Shown here: in pieces, positions 34,065 to 42,554 of the stretch | Layout of the letters: every line of letters starts with the position of its first letter | Position numbering within the stretch: position 1 is the stretch's first letter | Source of the DNA: Pseudobutyrivibrio sp. OR37 | GTDB lineage: Bacteria > Bacillota > Clostridia > Lachnospirales > Lachnospiraceae | Assembly (NCBI RefSeq): GCF_900113655.1 | Contig: NZ_FOQF01000014.1 | Coordinates: 1 to 64,000, forward strand | Reading direction: 5' to 3' | DNA length: 64,000 bases | Translations under genes and position numbers: made by a program | Notes under the pieces: generated by a model | Databases searched by the model: none | Told to the model about the DNA's origin: nothing | The model's input: only the letters and a program-made list of their open reading frames with translations

Positions 34065-35066
34065 ATGGATAAATTTGAATCCCTGTCATCCCGTTTTGAT
34101 GGCAAGCAAGTTTTATATATAACAACAAAAAATCTTGATTACATTAGGGTTACACAGGAAATCGATTTCCTCAAAGCCCACGCAGGCGCCCTTACTGTAA
34201 TCGGCAGCAAAAGCAAAAGCTATCCAAAGAGATTGCTGCATGTATGGAAGTGCCTGATGGCACAGTCTATGAAGAACATTGATGTTGGCTTTGTAGGCTT
34301 TGCACCACAGCTGGTGGTTCCCTTTTTCAAGGGCAAGCTTAAGAAAAAGCAGCTGTTTATTGATTTCTTCATATCTGTGTACGACACCATGATTTTAGAT
34401 AGAAAGAAATTTAAGGACGGTGGCATTATATCAGGGCTTTGCCACAAGCTTGACGAGGCTACCCTTAAGGCAGCCGATGCAATCGTGTGCGATACCAAGG
34501 CCCACGGTCAGTTTTTCTCAGAGGAATTTGGAACCCCAATAGACAGGCTTTACGTTTATTATCTTCATGCAAACGAGGCCATCTATCATCCTATGGATGT
34601 GGCGCAGCCAGAGGGGCAGGCCAATTCAAATAAAAAGGTTCTCTACTTTGGCTCCATCCTAAACCTTCAGGGGGTAGATGTGATTCTGGAGGCTCTTAAG
34701 GAATTTGCCGCAGATGATAAAATCACCTTCGAAATCATCGGCCCAATATCAGATAAAATGCAAAAGCCAATGCAGCCAAATATCACATATATCGATTGGC
34801 TCACCCAGGAGGATTTGGCAAAGCATATCGCTTCCGCAGATTTGTGTTTAGCAGGACATTTCTCCGGAGATATCATGAAGGCAAAGCGCACCATCCCTGG
34901 CAAGGCATATATATACGAAGCAATGCAAAAGCCTATGATTCTAGGTGATGGCATGGCCAACCACGAATTATTTACTAACGATGACAAGCATATTTTTGTA
35001 GAAATGGGAAATCCTAAAGCATTAGCAAAGGCTATTAAGGATTATTTTGATTATGAGCGAAATTAA
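34065..35066 (+). CDS. GT4-like glycosyltransferase
   Basis: Of the two adjacent ATGs, 34065 has the better distance (6 nt) from AAAGGA. The 333-residue protein has a GT-B layout. The C-terminal half carries KKVLYFGSILNLQGVDVILEA and an acidic-tail region around GKAYIYEAMQKP, where GT4 enzymes contact the donor nucleotide. The N-terminal half has FKGKLKKKQLFIDFFISVYD and DAIVCDTKAH. The donor sugar cannot be assigned. It is first in a closely packed plus-strand operon reaching at least 40698 and overlaps the next gene by 14 bp. Confidence 0.8.
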   Translation: MDKFESLSSRFDGKQVLYITTKNLDYIRVTQEIDFLKAHAGALTVIGSKSKSYPKRLLHVWKCLMAQSMKNIDVGFVGFAPQLVVPFFKGKLKKKQLFIDFFISVYDTMILDRKKFKDGGIISGLCHKLDEATLKAADAIVCDTKAHGQFFSEEFGTPIDRLYVYYLHANEAIYHPMDVAQPEGQANSNKKVLYFGSILNLQGVDVILEALKEFAADDKITFEIIGPISDKMQKPMQPNITYIDWLTQEDLAKHIASADLCLAGHFSGDIMKAKRTIPGKAYIYEAMQKPMILGDGMANHELFTNDDKHIFVEMGNPKALAKAIKDYFDYERN

Positions 35067-36903
35067 AAATTACAGACAACCAACTAATAAAATCGAAAAG
35101 GGAATCTTATATATGCAGCATTACGGCGTGAAAAAGACTGTAGCCAAGACCATCCGCAAGATGATGGGTCACGACCAGGAGCACTACAGCTACAGACAGT
35201 TCCTTAAGGAAAATCCTATCACCGAGCAGGAATTAGAAAGACAGCGCCAGACCAGATTTGAATACAATCCAGTAATCAGTATCGTAATTCCGTTATACAA
35301 CACAAAGGAGCAGTTTTTGGTGGAGCTTATCCATTCCTTTGTAAATCAGACCTATCCACACTGGCAGCTATGCCTTGGGGATGGTAGTCCAAAGGACGGC
35401 CTTTACGATATCATAAAGCGTGCCACCGGGGGCGTTTGGGACGAGCGAATCGTCTACAAAAAGCTCACCGACAACACAGGCATCGCAGGCAACACAAATG
35501 CTGCCATGGAGCTTGCAACTGGGGATTACATAGGCTTTACAGACCACGACGATATCATCACAGAAGATGCAATGTTCTATATCGCCGAGGCTTTAAATAA
35601 GGATAGAACAATCCAGGCTATTTATTCCGACGAAGACAAAATCGACATGGAGGGCAAGGAATATTTCCTTCCTCACTTCAAGTCTGATTTCAATATTGAT
35701 TTACTTTGCTCTCACAACTACATCACTCATTTATTTATTGTAAGAGCAGATATTGCAAAGGAAAGCGGCGGTATCCTTTCAGAATTCGATGGTGCTCAGG
35801 ACCACGATTTTGATTTTAGAGTTCTTGAAAAGTGCGATAATATCTACCACATTCCAAGAGTGCTTTATCACTGGAGATGCCATCCAGATTCTACTGCAGA
35901 TCATCCAGAGGCTAAAATGTACGCTTACGAAAATGGGCGTCGCGCCGTAGAAAATCACTACAAGCGCCTGGGCATTCCAGCAAGGGTTGAGCTTGATACT
36001 CACCTGGGATATTACAGAACTATTTACGAATGGCAGGATACACCACGTCTTTCCATCATCATTCCAAACATGAATCATGTGGAGGATTTGAGAGCCTGCA
36101 TCGATAGCATTGTTGAAAAGACCACTTATCCAAACTACGAATTTGTAATTGTGGAAAACAATTCCACTGATAAGGACATCCGTGGATATTACAACGAATT
36201 AGAAAAGCGAAATGACATCAGCGCCAGAGTGTGCGATTACACCAAGGCTCACCCTGAGTCAAAGGGCAGCTTTAATTTCTCTGCACTTGTAAATTACGGT
36301 GTGCAGCAGGCCTTCGGGGAATACATTCTTCTACTCAACAACGACACCAGAATGATTAATGGTGATGCCATCACAGAAATGATGGGCTTCATCCGCAGAG
36401 AAGATGTGGGTGCCGTTGGCGCCAGACTATATTATGGAAACAACACCGTTCAGCATGCCGGACTTATCCTTGGCTTAGGCGGCGTTGCCAATTCCCAGTT
36501 CCTAGGCAGCGGCAGAGAGCAGGTAGGCTATTTCTATAGAAGCACCTGCGTTCAGGATTTATCAGCTGTTACAGGTGCATGTCTTCTTACAAAGCGAGCT
36601 TGCTACAACGCAGTAGGCGGCTTTGATGAGGGCTTGGCGGTAGCCTTTAACGATGTTGATTATTGCCTAAAGCTCAGAAGCAAAAAGCTTTTATGTGTTT
36701 ACACTCCATTCTCAGAGTGGTATCATTTGGAATCTGTTAGCCGCGGCCTTGATCACGAGGATGCTGATAAAACAGCCCGCATGAATGCAGAGACAAATTA
36801 TTTCATGACAAAATGGCAGGATGTATACAGTAAGGGAGATCCTTATTACAATCCTAATTTGTCACTTACAAAATTTGATTATTCTTTTAAGAGTAAGGAG
36901 TAG
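35053..36903 (+). CDS. tandem-domain GT2 glycosyltransferase
   Basis: The 616-residue protein starts at ATG 35053, inside the end of the previous gene; TAAGGA lies 12 nt upstream. GT2 domain 1 (about 75-310) has SIVIPLYNTKEQF, FTDHDD and QDHDFDFR. Domain 2 (about 333-580) has SIIIPNMNH, LLNNDTRM, TGACLLTKR and FNDVDYCLK. It aligns along its whole length with the second and third parts of the 815-residue protein at 19591, so the two glycan clusters use paralogous bifunctional polymer synthases. The stop is 2 bp before the next ATG. Confidence 0.9.
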   Translation: MSEIKNYRQPTNKIEKGILYMQHYGVKKTVAKTIRKMMGHDQEHYSYRQFLKENPITEQELERQRQTRFEYNPVISIVIPLYNTKEQFLVELIHSFVNQTYPHWQLCLGDGSPKDGLYDIIKRATGGVWDERIVYKKLTDNTGIAGNTNAAMELATGDYIGFTDHDDIITEDAMFYIAEALNKDRTIQAIYSDEDKIDMEGKEYFLPHFKSDFNIDLLCSHNYITHLFIVRADIAKESGGILSEFDGAQDHDFDFRVLEKCDNIYHIPRVLYHWRCHPDSTADHPEAKMYAYENGRRAVENHYKRLGIPARVELDTHLGYYRTIYEWQDTPRLSIIIPNMNHVEDLRACIDSIVEKTTYPNYEFVIVENNSTDKDIRGYYNELEKRNDISARVCDYTKAHPESKGSFNFSALVNYGVQQAFGEYILLLNNDTRMINGDAITEMMGFIRREDVGAVGARLYYGNNTVQHAGLILGLGGVANSQFLGSGREQVGYFYRSTCVQDLSAVTGACLLTKRACYNAVGGFDEGLAVAFNDVDYCLKLRSKKLLCVYTPFSEWYHLESVSRGLDHEDADKTARMNAETNYFMTKWQDVYSKGDPYYNPNLSLTKFDYSFKSKE

Positions 36904-36905
36904 CT

Positions 36906-37886
36906 ATGAAACTTATCATTCAAATTCCATGCTTTAACGAGGCAGAAACACTTGAGATTGCCCTTAATGATTTACCAAAGCATATAGATGGAATCGATGA
37001 AATCGAATATTTAATTATCAATGATGGAAGTGAGGATAACACAGTAGAGGTTGCCCAAAAGTGGGGTGTCAACTATGTTGTAAACTTCCGTCGTAACAAG
37101 GGCCTTGCCTACGGATTTATGGCAGGACTTGATGCATGTCTTAGAAATGGTGCAGATATTATCGTAAATACGGATGCAGATAATCAGTACGTGGCAGATG
37201 ATATTGAGCTTTTAGTTCGTCCTATCATCGAGGGCAAATCCGATATCGTAATCGGCGCTCGCCCTATCGATCAGACTGAACACTTTTCACCACTTAAGAA
37301 AAAGCTTCAGCACCTTGGTAGCTGGGTAGTTCAGAAGGCTAGTAATTCAGACATCCCAGATGCTCCAAGTGGATTTAGAGCATATTCAAGAGACGCTGCA
37401 ATGCGCATCAATGTTACAAACGATTATACCTACACTCTTGAGACAATCGTTCAGGCAGGAAGAAACAGAATCGCTCAGACCAGCGTTCCAATCAGAACAA
37501 ATGGTGAGCTTCGTCCATCACGTCTTTTCAATAGCATGATGGGATATGTTAAGAAATCTATGGTTACAATCCTTAGAGCATATCTTATGTATCAGCCACT
37601 CAAGACCTTTAGTGCACTTGCAGTCGTTCCATTTGTTGTAGGACTTGGAGTGATTATTCGCTTCCTTGTTTTCGTTGCAATGGGCAATTCAGCAGGGCAC
37701 ATTCAGTCACTCATTTTAGGCTGTACACTTTTAATCATGGGCTTCATCAGTCTTATGATTGCTCTTATCGGAGATTTGCTTGCAAAGAACCGTAAGATTT
37801 TAGAGGACATCGAATATCACACTAGAAAAATGGATTATGATGGTGTGAAGAATAATGATGGATATACAAACAACAATAATTTATAA
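36906..37886 (+). CDS. GtrB/DPM-like membrane GT2 glycosyltransferase
   Basis: This 326-residue enzyme loads a sugar onto a polyprenyl phosphate. The cytosolic GT-A domain (about 1-215) has IQIPCFNEAETL, NDGSEDNT, the NTDADNQY metal site and APSGFRAYSRDAA. Two membrane helices follow (about 235-260 and 272-297), as in GtrB of the phage O-antigen glucosylation system. The lipid-linked sugar could be the donor for the GT-C-like proteins at 30032 or 10302. It is embedded in the operon, 2 bp after the preceding stop. Confidence 0.9.
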   Translation: MKLIIQIPCFNEAETLEIALNDLPKHIDGIDEIEYLIINDGSEDNTVEVAQKWGVNYVVNFRRNKGLAYGFMAGLDACLRNGADIIVNTDADNQYVADDIELLVRPIIEGKSDIVIGARPIDQTEHFSPLKKKLQHLGSWVVQKASNSDIPDAPSGFRAYSRDAAMRINVTNDYTYTLETIVQAGRNRIAQTSVPIRTNGELRPSRLFNSMMGYVKKSMVTILRAYLMYQPLKTFSALAVVPFVVGLGVIIRFLVFVAMGNSAGHIQSLILGCTLLIMGFISLMIALIGDLLAKNRKILEDIEYHTRKMDYDGVKNNDGYTNNNNL

Positions 37887-37924
37887 TTAGAATAGCATTG
37901 GGGAAGCTATAGGGGGAATAAGCG

Positions 37925-39349
37925 TTGTATAAGAAGAAAAAACGCTCTTGGGTCAAGCACCTGGACTTTATGATATTGGATTTGCTGGCTGCGGAACTGG
38001 CACTATTCCTTGGGGTAATGATAAAGTTCAATGGAAGCATTATTTTTCTAGACAAATTTGAGTGGTTCAGCGGCTACCAGAATTTGGTCAAGCTATTACC
38101 TTTCATTGATTTGGCAGGTGTGTTTTTCACCGAGACCTATAAGGGCATTTTACGAAGAACTAAATATGAAGAATTAATTTCTACCATTTGGCATGTAGCG
38201 GTGAATTTCCTTGGAGTTCTCCTTTACATGTACATGTCAAAAACATCTTTCATGTACTCAAGAGCAGTTCTTGGTATTTTTGTCTTTGGGATGATATTAA
38301 TATCATATATCTTCAGGGTAAGCTGGAAGCGTGTTATTCGTAGAATAAAGCTAAAGGATGTCAACAAGACAGCCATGATTGTTGTGGCCGAGACCACAAA
38401 TGTGGAACAGTGCCTTAGAGAAATTGCACTTAGCCCATATCCTGAATATAAGGTAGTGGGAGTTACTGTCGTTGATAAAGATATGAGAGGACAGAAAATC
38501 CAGGGCATTCCTGTCGTGGCTAGCGCTGACACTCTTTTTGAATATCTTAGAACCAGCGTTGTGGATGAAGTGTTCCTAGACGGCAATACCAGATCAAGCG
38601 AGGAAGCCCTTGCTGCCAGGTTAGTAGATCAGGGACTTACAGTTCACATACCTCTTGTGAAAACCAGCAGTCTTGTGCCAAACCGTATCATGGAAAAATA
38701 CGGTGAATATATTGTGCTTACCACAAGCATGCACATTGCCAACAACAGGCAGGCCTTTGCAAAAAGAGTGATGGATATCATCGGTGCTTTGATAGGATTG
38801 ATATTTACATTAATCGCATTTATCATTTTCGCACCAATCATCAAGCTCCAATCACCTGGTCCAGTATTCTTTACCCAAACCAGAATCGGTAAAAACGGAC
38901 GAAAGTTTAAATTCTATAAATTCAGAACCATGTACGTGGACGCTGAGGAACGAAAGAAAGAGCTGATGGCTCAAAATGAAATAAATGGAAATATGTTCAA
39001 GATGGATAATGATCCAAGAATCATTCCAATTGGACACTTCCTTAGAAAATATTCCATTGATGAATTACCTCAATTTTGGAATGTTTTAGTGGGAGATATG
39101 TCACTAGTGGGGACAAGACCACCACTAGAGGATGAGTATGAAAATTATGCACTGCACCATAAAGCAAGGCTTTCAATCAAGCCAGGGCTTACAGGAATGT
39201 GGCAGGTTAGCGGTAGAAGCGATATAAAAGATTTTGAACAAGTAGTAGCACTTGATACACAGTATATATCCAACTGGTCTTTGGTTTTGGATATAAAGAT
39301 ACTATTAAAAACAATAGCAGTTGTATTTGGGGGAAAGGGCTCTAAGTAG
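37925..39349 (+). CDS. undecaprenyl-phosphate sugar-1-phosphate transferase (WbaP/CpsE-like)
   Basis: It starts the lipid-linked repeat unit by moving a sugar 1-phosphate to undecaprenyl phosphate. The TTG start at 37925 is set by AGGGGG at 37911-37916. The 474-residue protein has N-terminal helices, a central Rossmann-like region, and the catalytic domain from about 280: a membrane anchor (DIIGALIGLIFTLIAFIIF), KFYKFRTMYVDAE, SIDELPQFWNVL and SLVGTRPP. The DE pair in SIDELPQ is the catalytic Asp-Glu of this superfamily. The first sugar (glucose or galactose in relatives) is not decidable. Confidence 0.93.
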   Translation: MYKKKKRSWVKHLDFMILDLLAAELALFLGVMIKFNGSIIFLDKFEWFSGYQNLVKLLPFIDLAGVFFTETYKGILRRTKYEELISTIWHVAVNFLGVLLYMYMSKTSFMYSRAVLGIFVFGMILISYIFRVSWKRVIRRIKLKDVNKTAMIVVAETTNVEQCLREIALSPYPEYKVVGVTVVDKDMRGQKIQGIPVVASADTLFEYLRTSVVDEVFLDGNTRSSEEALAARLVDQGLTVHIPLVKTSSLVPNRIMEKYGEYIVLTTSMHIANNRQAFAKRVMDIIGALIGLIFTLIAFIIFAPIIKLQSPGPVFFTQTRIGKNGRKFKFYKFRTMYVDAEERKKELMAQNEINGNMFKMDNDPRIIPIGHFLRKYSIDELPQFWNVLVGDMSLVGTRPPLEDEYENYALHHKARLSIKPGLTGMWQVSGRSDIKDFEQVVALDTQYISNWSLVLDIKILLKTIAVVFGGKGSK

Positions 39350-40698
39350 TGGCAGACAATTATTTTTCGCTAGTAGTCTGGACCAACGAGACTGATATGG
39401 ATTTGTTTAAGGACTGTCTCGAGTCCATTGATGAACAGGAATATCGTGAATTCGAATTATATATTTTAGATAATAATCCTTCTAACACCATCGAAGTGAC
39501 TATCCAGGAATTCTTCCCTGATATCGTAGATAAGGTTCACTATCGAAGGCTGAAAAAGAAAAATGGGATGTCCTATGCCTATAACATAGGCACCCATTTT
39601 GCAGAGGGAGATTATCTTGTCTTTTTTGGACAACATGATAGATTAAGCTCCAAAACTCTAAGCTCACTTAATGAAAAGCTGGAGGAGCTAGAGAATAAAG
39701 AGTGCGTTATCTACACTGACCATGATGAGCTTATCGGGCTCGATAGAAAGAATCCTCATTTTAAAACAGATTTTAATAAAGAACTATTTTTGCAGATGGA
39801 TTATATTGGAGATTTTGTGTGCATCTCCAAGGCTTTGTGCAAAAGGCTAGGTGAATTCAATGAGAAGGCGATTACTTCCACCTTGTATGAATTCATATTA
39901 AGGGCAGCCTTCAAAAAGGAGTCTATAGAACATATTCCATCCTTGTTGTATCACAAGCGAGCCAGCGATAAGGCAATGACAAAAGAGCAGCGAAACGATG
40001 CCAAATATTATTGCAAGGAACACCTGGCACTGGCTACCTCTTATCTAAGGCAGAATGATGTTATCTGCGAGGGACGAATCGATGCATCATTAAAGAAATG
40101 GCATTTGGATTATGACGATTCCACCTTCAGAAGATTTTCTGGTGATTACATGTTTCTAAGAGATGATAATGTAAGGCTCTATACCAGAAATAATGTAAAG
40201 AAAATGTATGCCTATTTGTGTCAGCCTGACGTGGCTGTTGTGGGGGTTAGGTTTATAGATAGAGGCTTTAAGATTGATAATGTGGGCTATATCTATGACA
40301 CTGATGGAGCCTGGTATCCAGCCTTCCACGGCCAGAGTGTTTTTAGGGATACCTACGATGGAATCGGCAGCATGCCTCGTGATGTTTCTGTGGTAGATTG
40401 CGGTTGCTGCCTGATAGATGCCAAGGTGTACAGAATGCTGCGTGGTTTCGATACCCGTCTCACAGGACAGGATGCCATGTTTGATTTTTGTATGCGGGCA
40501 AGAGCCAGAGGCTTTCGTATAATTTTACTTCCTAGGGTAATCGCCAGGTGGAAGGAGAAATCTGTAGAAACCCCAGCCGATAATCATGAAATAATTATGG
40601 AAAAGCACGGCGCGATAATTGAAAAAGGTGATAGTTTTTATAATAAGAACCTACCTATTGGTATGGAGAATTATATTTTGCCCGGAACACAAGAGTGA
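39349..40698 (+). CDS. GT2-like glycosyltransferase
   Basis: A GTG start overlaps the previous stop (TAGTG) with a GGGGGAAAGGG ribosome site. The 449-residue protein has a GT2 domain (about 5-215) with SLVVWTNETDMDLFKDCL and a modified metal site, FFGQHD, in place of the usual DHDD. It then has a second, shorter GT2-like segment (about 235-430) with DCGCCLIDAKVYR and GQDAMFDFCMRA. The altered FGQHD motif makes catalysis by the first domain uncertain. It resembles a reduced version of the tandem-GT2 proteins at 19591 and 35053 and closes the operon. Confidence 0.82.
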   Translation: MADNYFSLVVWTNETDMDLFKDCLESIDEQEYREFELYILDNNPSNTIEVTIQEFFPDIVDKVHYRRLKKKNGMSYAYNIGTHFAEGDYLVFFGQHDRLSSKTLSSLNEKLEELENKECVIYTDHDELIGLDRKNPHFKTDFNKELFLQMDYIGDFVCISKALCKRLGEFNEKAITSTLYEFILRAAFKKESIEHIPSLLYHKRASDKAMTKEQRNDAKYYCKEHLALATSYLRQNDVICEGRIDASLKKWHLDYDDSTFRRFSGDYMFLRDDNVRLYTRNNVKKMYAYLCQPDVAVVGVRFIDRGFKIDNVGYIYDTDGAWYPAFHGQSVFRDTYDGIGSMPRDVSVVDCGCCLIDAKVYRMLRGFDTRLTGQDAMFDFCMRARARGFRIILLPRVIARWKEKSVETPADNHEIIMEKHGAIIEKGDSFYNKNLPIGMENYILPGTQE

Positions 40699-40755
40699 TT
40701 TTAAAAGATAATTTGTCAAAATTTTATTAAATATGACAGAAATATTACATAATTC

Positions 40756-40785
40756 TTGACATGCTACGAACTAATAGAGTAGACT
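40756..40785 (+). promoter_or_regulatory. promoter of the LCP gene
   Basis: A perfect TTGACA (40756-40761) is 18 bp from TAGACT (40780-40785). A leader of about 65 nt, AT-rich and without a hairpin of note, precedes GGAGAG and the ATG. Confidence 0.65.
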
Positions 40786-40856
40786 TACATAGACTGTTGC
40801 ATTCGATAATTCGATACAATTTTTAATATAAAATTTAGATTGGAGAGATTCATTTA

Positions 40857-42443
40857 ATGAGTAATTTCGAAGATTATGATTTAGGACGTGGTGGCGAACC
40901 ACGACGTCGTAGACCAGCAAATAGACCAAGCGGAAGCCGCCCAGCAGGCGCTCGTCCAAACGGTGGCCGCCCAGCAGGTAGAAATGGCTATAGCAGTCGT
41001 CCTAGTCGTTCATTAGATTTAGATGACGAAATCGAGCTTTACGAATATGGCTCAGAATACAGATACGAGGATGATGATATGCCAGCTAGACGTTCCGCTT
41101 CAAGCAGTGCCAGAAGAGCATCAGCTGGTCACTCAGGAAGCCGTCCAAGTGGACGCTCAGGTTCAGGAAGCCGCCCAGCTAATCATAAAAAGCCAGCTTC
41201 CAGACCATCAAGAGATGCTAGAGATTCAAGAGAGGCTAGAGCAGCCAGAGCTGCAAGTACACGTGGTGGTGCAAAACGCCCAGCAGGAAAGAACACAAAA
41301 AAGAAAAAGATGAAGCGCACAATATTCGTTGTGGAAATCGCAATCATCCTTCTACTTCTTATTATATTCTTCCTTTGGAGCAAGTTCGGTAAGGTTAATT
41401 GGGACAACATCAACATGTCCGAGCTTGAGAATCCAAACCTGGATGAAGAGACAAAAGAAGTACTTAGCCAGTACACCACACTTGCACTTTTTGGTGTAGA
41501 TAACCGTTCAAATGGTAACCTTGATAGTGGTAACTCAGATACTATCATCCTTGTTTCTATTAATAATGATACAAAGGAAGTTAAGATGGTATCAGTTCAG
41601 CGTGATACTTACTTACAGGTTGAAGAAGATACTTACAGAAAATGTAACTACGCATACAACCACGGTGGCGTTGAAACAGCACTTGAGATGCTTAATAAGA
41701 ACCTTGACTTAAATATTTCGGGTTACGTATCAGTTGACTTCTACGCAGTTGCAAAGGTTGTTGACGATTTAGGTGGTCTTGATCTTGAGGTTACTCAGAA
41801 GATGATTGACACAAACAACCCTGAGACAGGTCAGAATGCTTTGGCAGGTTACATCGCAGAGGTTGAGCATGTCCTTAAGTATTATCCTAACAAGGATGAA
41901 TATTGGGATAGAAACGACTGCTACTTCGACAAGCCTGGTGTATACCACATGAACGGTGCGCAGGTAGTTGGTTATTGCCGAAACAGATATGCTGTTGACA
42001 ACGATTACGGTCGTGCTGAGAATCAGCGTACAGTTATCAAGCTTCTTATGGAAAAGGCAAAGAAGGCTAACATTGCACAGCTCAACAAGATTTGTGATGA
42101 TGTCTTCCCAGAGATTTCAACAAGCTTAAGCTTGGGACAGTGCGTAGGAATGGCTACAGCAGTTAAGGATTACGAGGTTGTTAATTCATCTGGCTTCCCA
42201 TTCGCACTTAAGACAAAGACAATTAGCAAGAAGACTGGTAGTGTTGTTGTTCCATGTACACTTTCAACAAACGTTTCAACACTCCATCAGTTCATGTACG
42301 AACAGGAAAATTACGATGCTACAGATGATGTTGTTGATGTAATCAGTGATCACATCGTAAACGAAACAGGATGTACAGAATCTAGCGCTGAAATTAATCA
42401 GACTCCAGATATGTCATCTGGTTCAGAAGATAAAAAAGAGTAA
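40857..42443 (+). CDS. LytR-CpsA-Psr (LCP) family glycan ligase with long basic cytoplasmic tail
   Basis: LCP proteins transfer lipid-linked polymers onto peptidoglycan. The 528-residue protein begins with about 150 low-complexity residues rich in R, P, S, G and A (repeats such as RPSGSRPAGARP), a strongly basic cytoplasmic tail. One membrane helix follows (about 157-178). The extracellular LCP domain (about 205-430) has LFGVDNR, SDTIILVSI, SVQRDTY, NYAYNHGG and late YCRNRY and GRAENQR. The arginines in these motifs bind the pyrophosphate lipid. Its place right after the polymer operon suggests it attaches that glycan to the wall. Confidence 0.92.
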   Translation: MSNFEDYDLGRGGEPRRRRPANRPSGSRPAGARPNGGRPAGRNGYSSRPSRSLDLDDEIELYEYGSEYRYEDDDMPARRSASSSARRASAGHSGSRPSGRSGSGSRPANHKKPASRPSRDARDSREARAARAASTRGGAKRPAGKNTKKKKMKRTIFVVEIAIILLLLIIFFLWSKFGKVNWDNINMSELENPNLDEETKEVLSQYTTLALFGVDNRSNGNLDSGNSDTIILVSINNDTKEVKMVSVQRDTYLQVEEDTYRKCNYAYNHGGVETALEMLNKNLDLNISGYVSVDFYAVAKVVDDLGGLDLEVTQKMIDTNNPETGQNALAGYIAEVEHVLKYYPNKDEYWDRNDCYFDKPGVYHMNGAQVVGYCRNRYAVDNDYGRAENQRTVIKLLMEKAKKANIAQLNKICDDVFPEISTSLSLGQCVGMATAVKDYEVVNSSGFPFALKTKTISKKTGSVVVPCTLSTNVSTLHQFMYEQENYDATDDVVDVISDHIVNETGCTESSAEINQTPDMSSGSEDKKE

Positions 42444-42460
42444 TAATAAATAGGTAATCA

Positions 42461-42498
42461 ATGAGGATTGACCATTAGGCCAGTCCTCATTTTACTTT
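42461..42498 (+). terminator. intrinsic terminator after the LCP gene
   Basis: ATGAGGATTG (42461-42470) pairs with CAGTCCTCAT (42481-42490), one G-T pair, followed by TTTTACTTTT. The T-rich tail overlaps the next promoter's -35. Confidence 0.8.
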
Positions 42499-42519
42499 TA
42501 GGCAAAATAGTAGTAAAAT
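42491..42519 (+). promoter_or_regulatory. promoter of glmS
   Basis: TTTACT (42491-42496) and TAAAAT (42514-42519) are 17 bp apart. The leader is only about 30 nt, so there is no room for a glmS ribozyme. Confidence 0.65.
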
Positions 42520-42554
42520 GATAGCGCTTATTATGCAAAGAAAGGAATTTTAAT

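Noticed and set aside
42520-42554. glmS ribozyme upstream of glmS
   Set aside because: The leader after the predicted promoter is about 30 nt and holds none of the ribozyme core; the gene must be controlled in another way.
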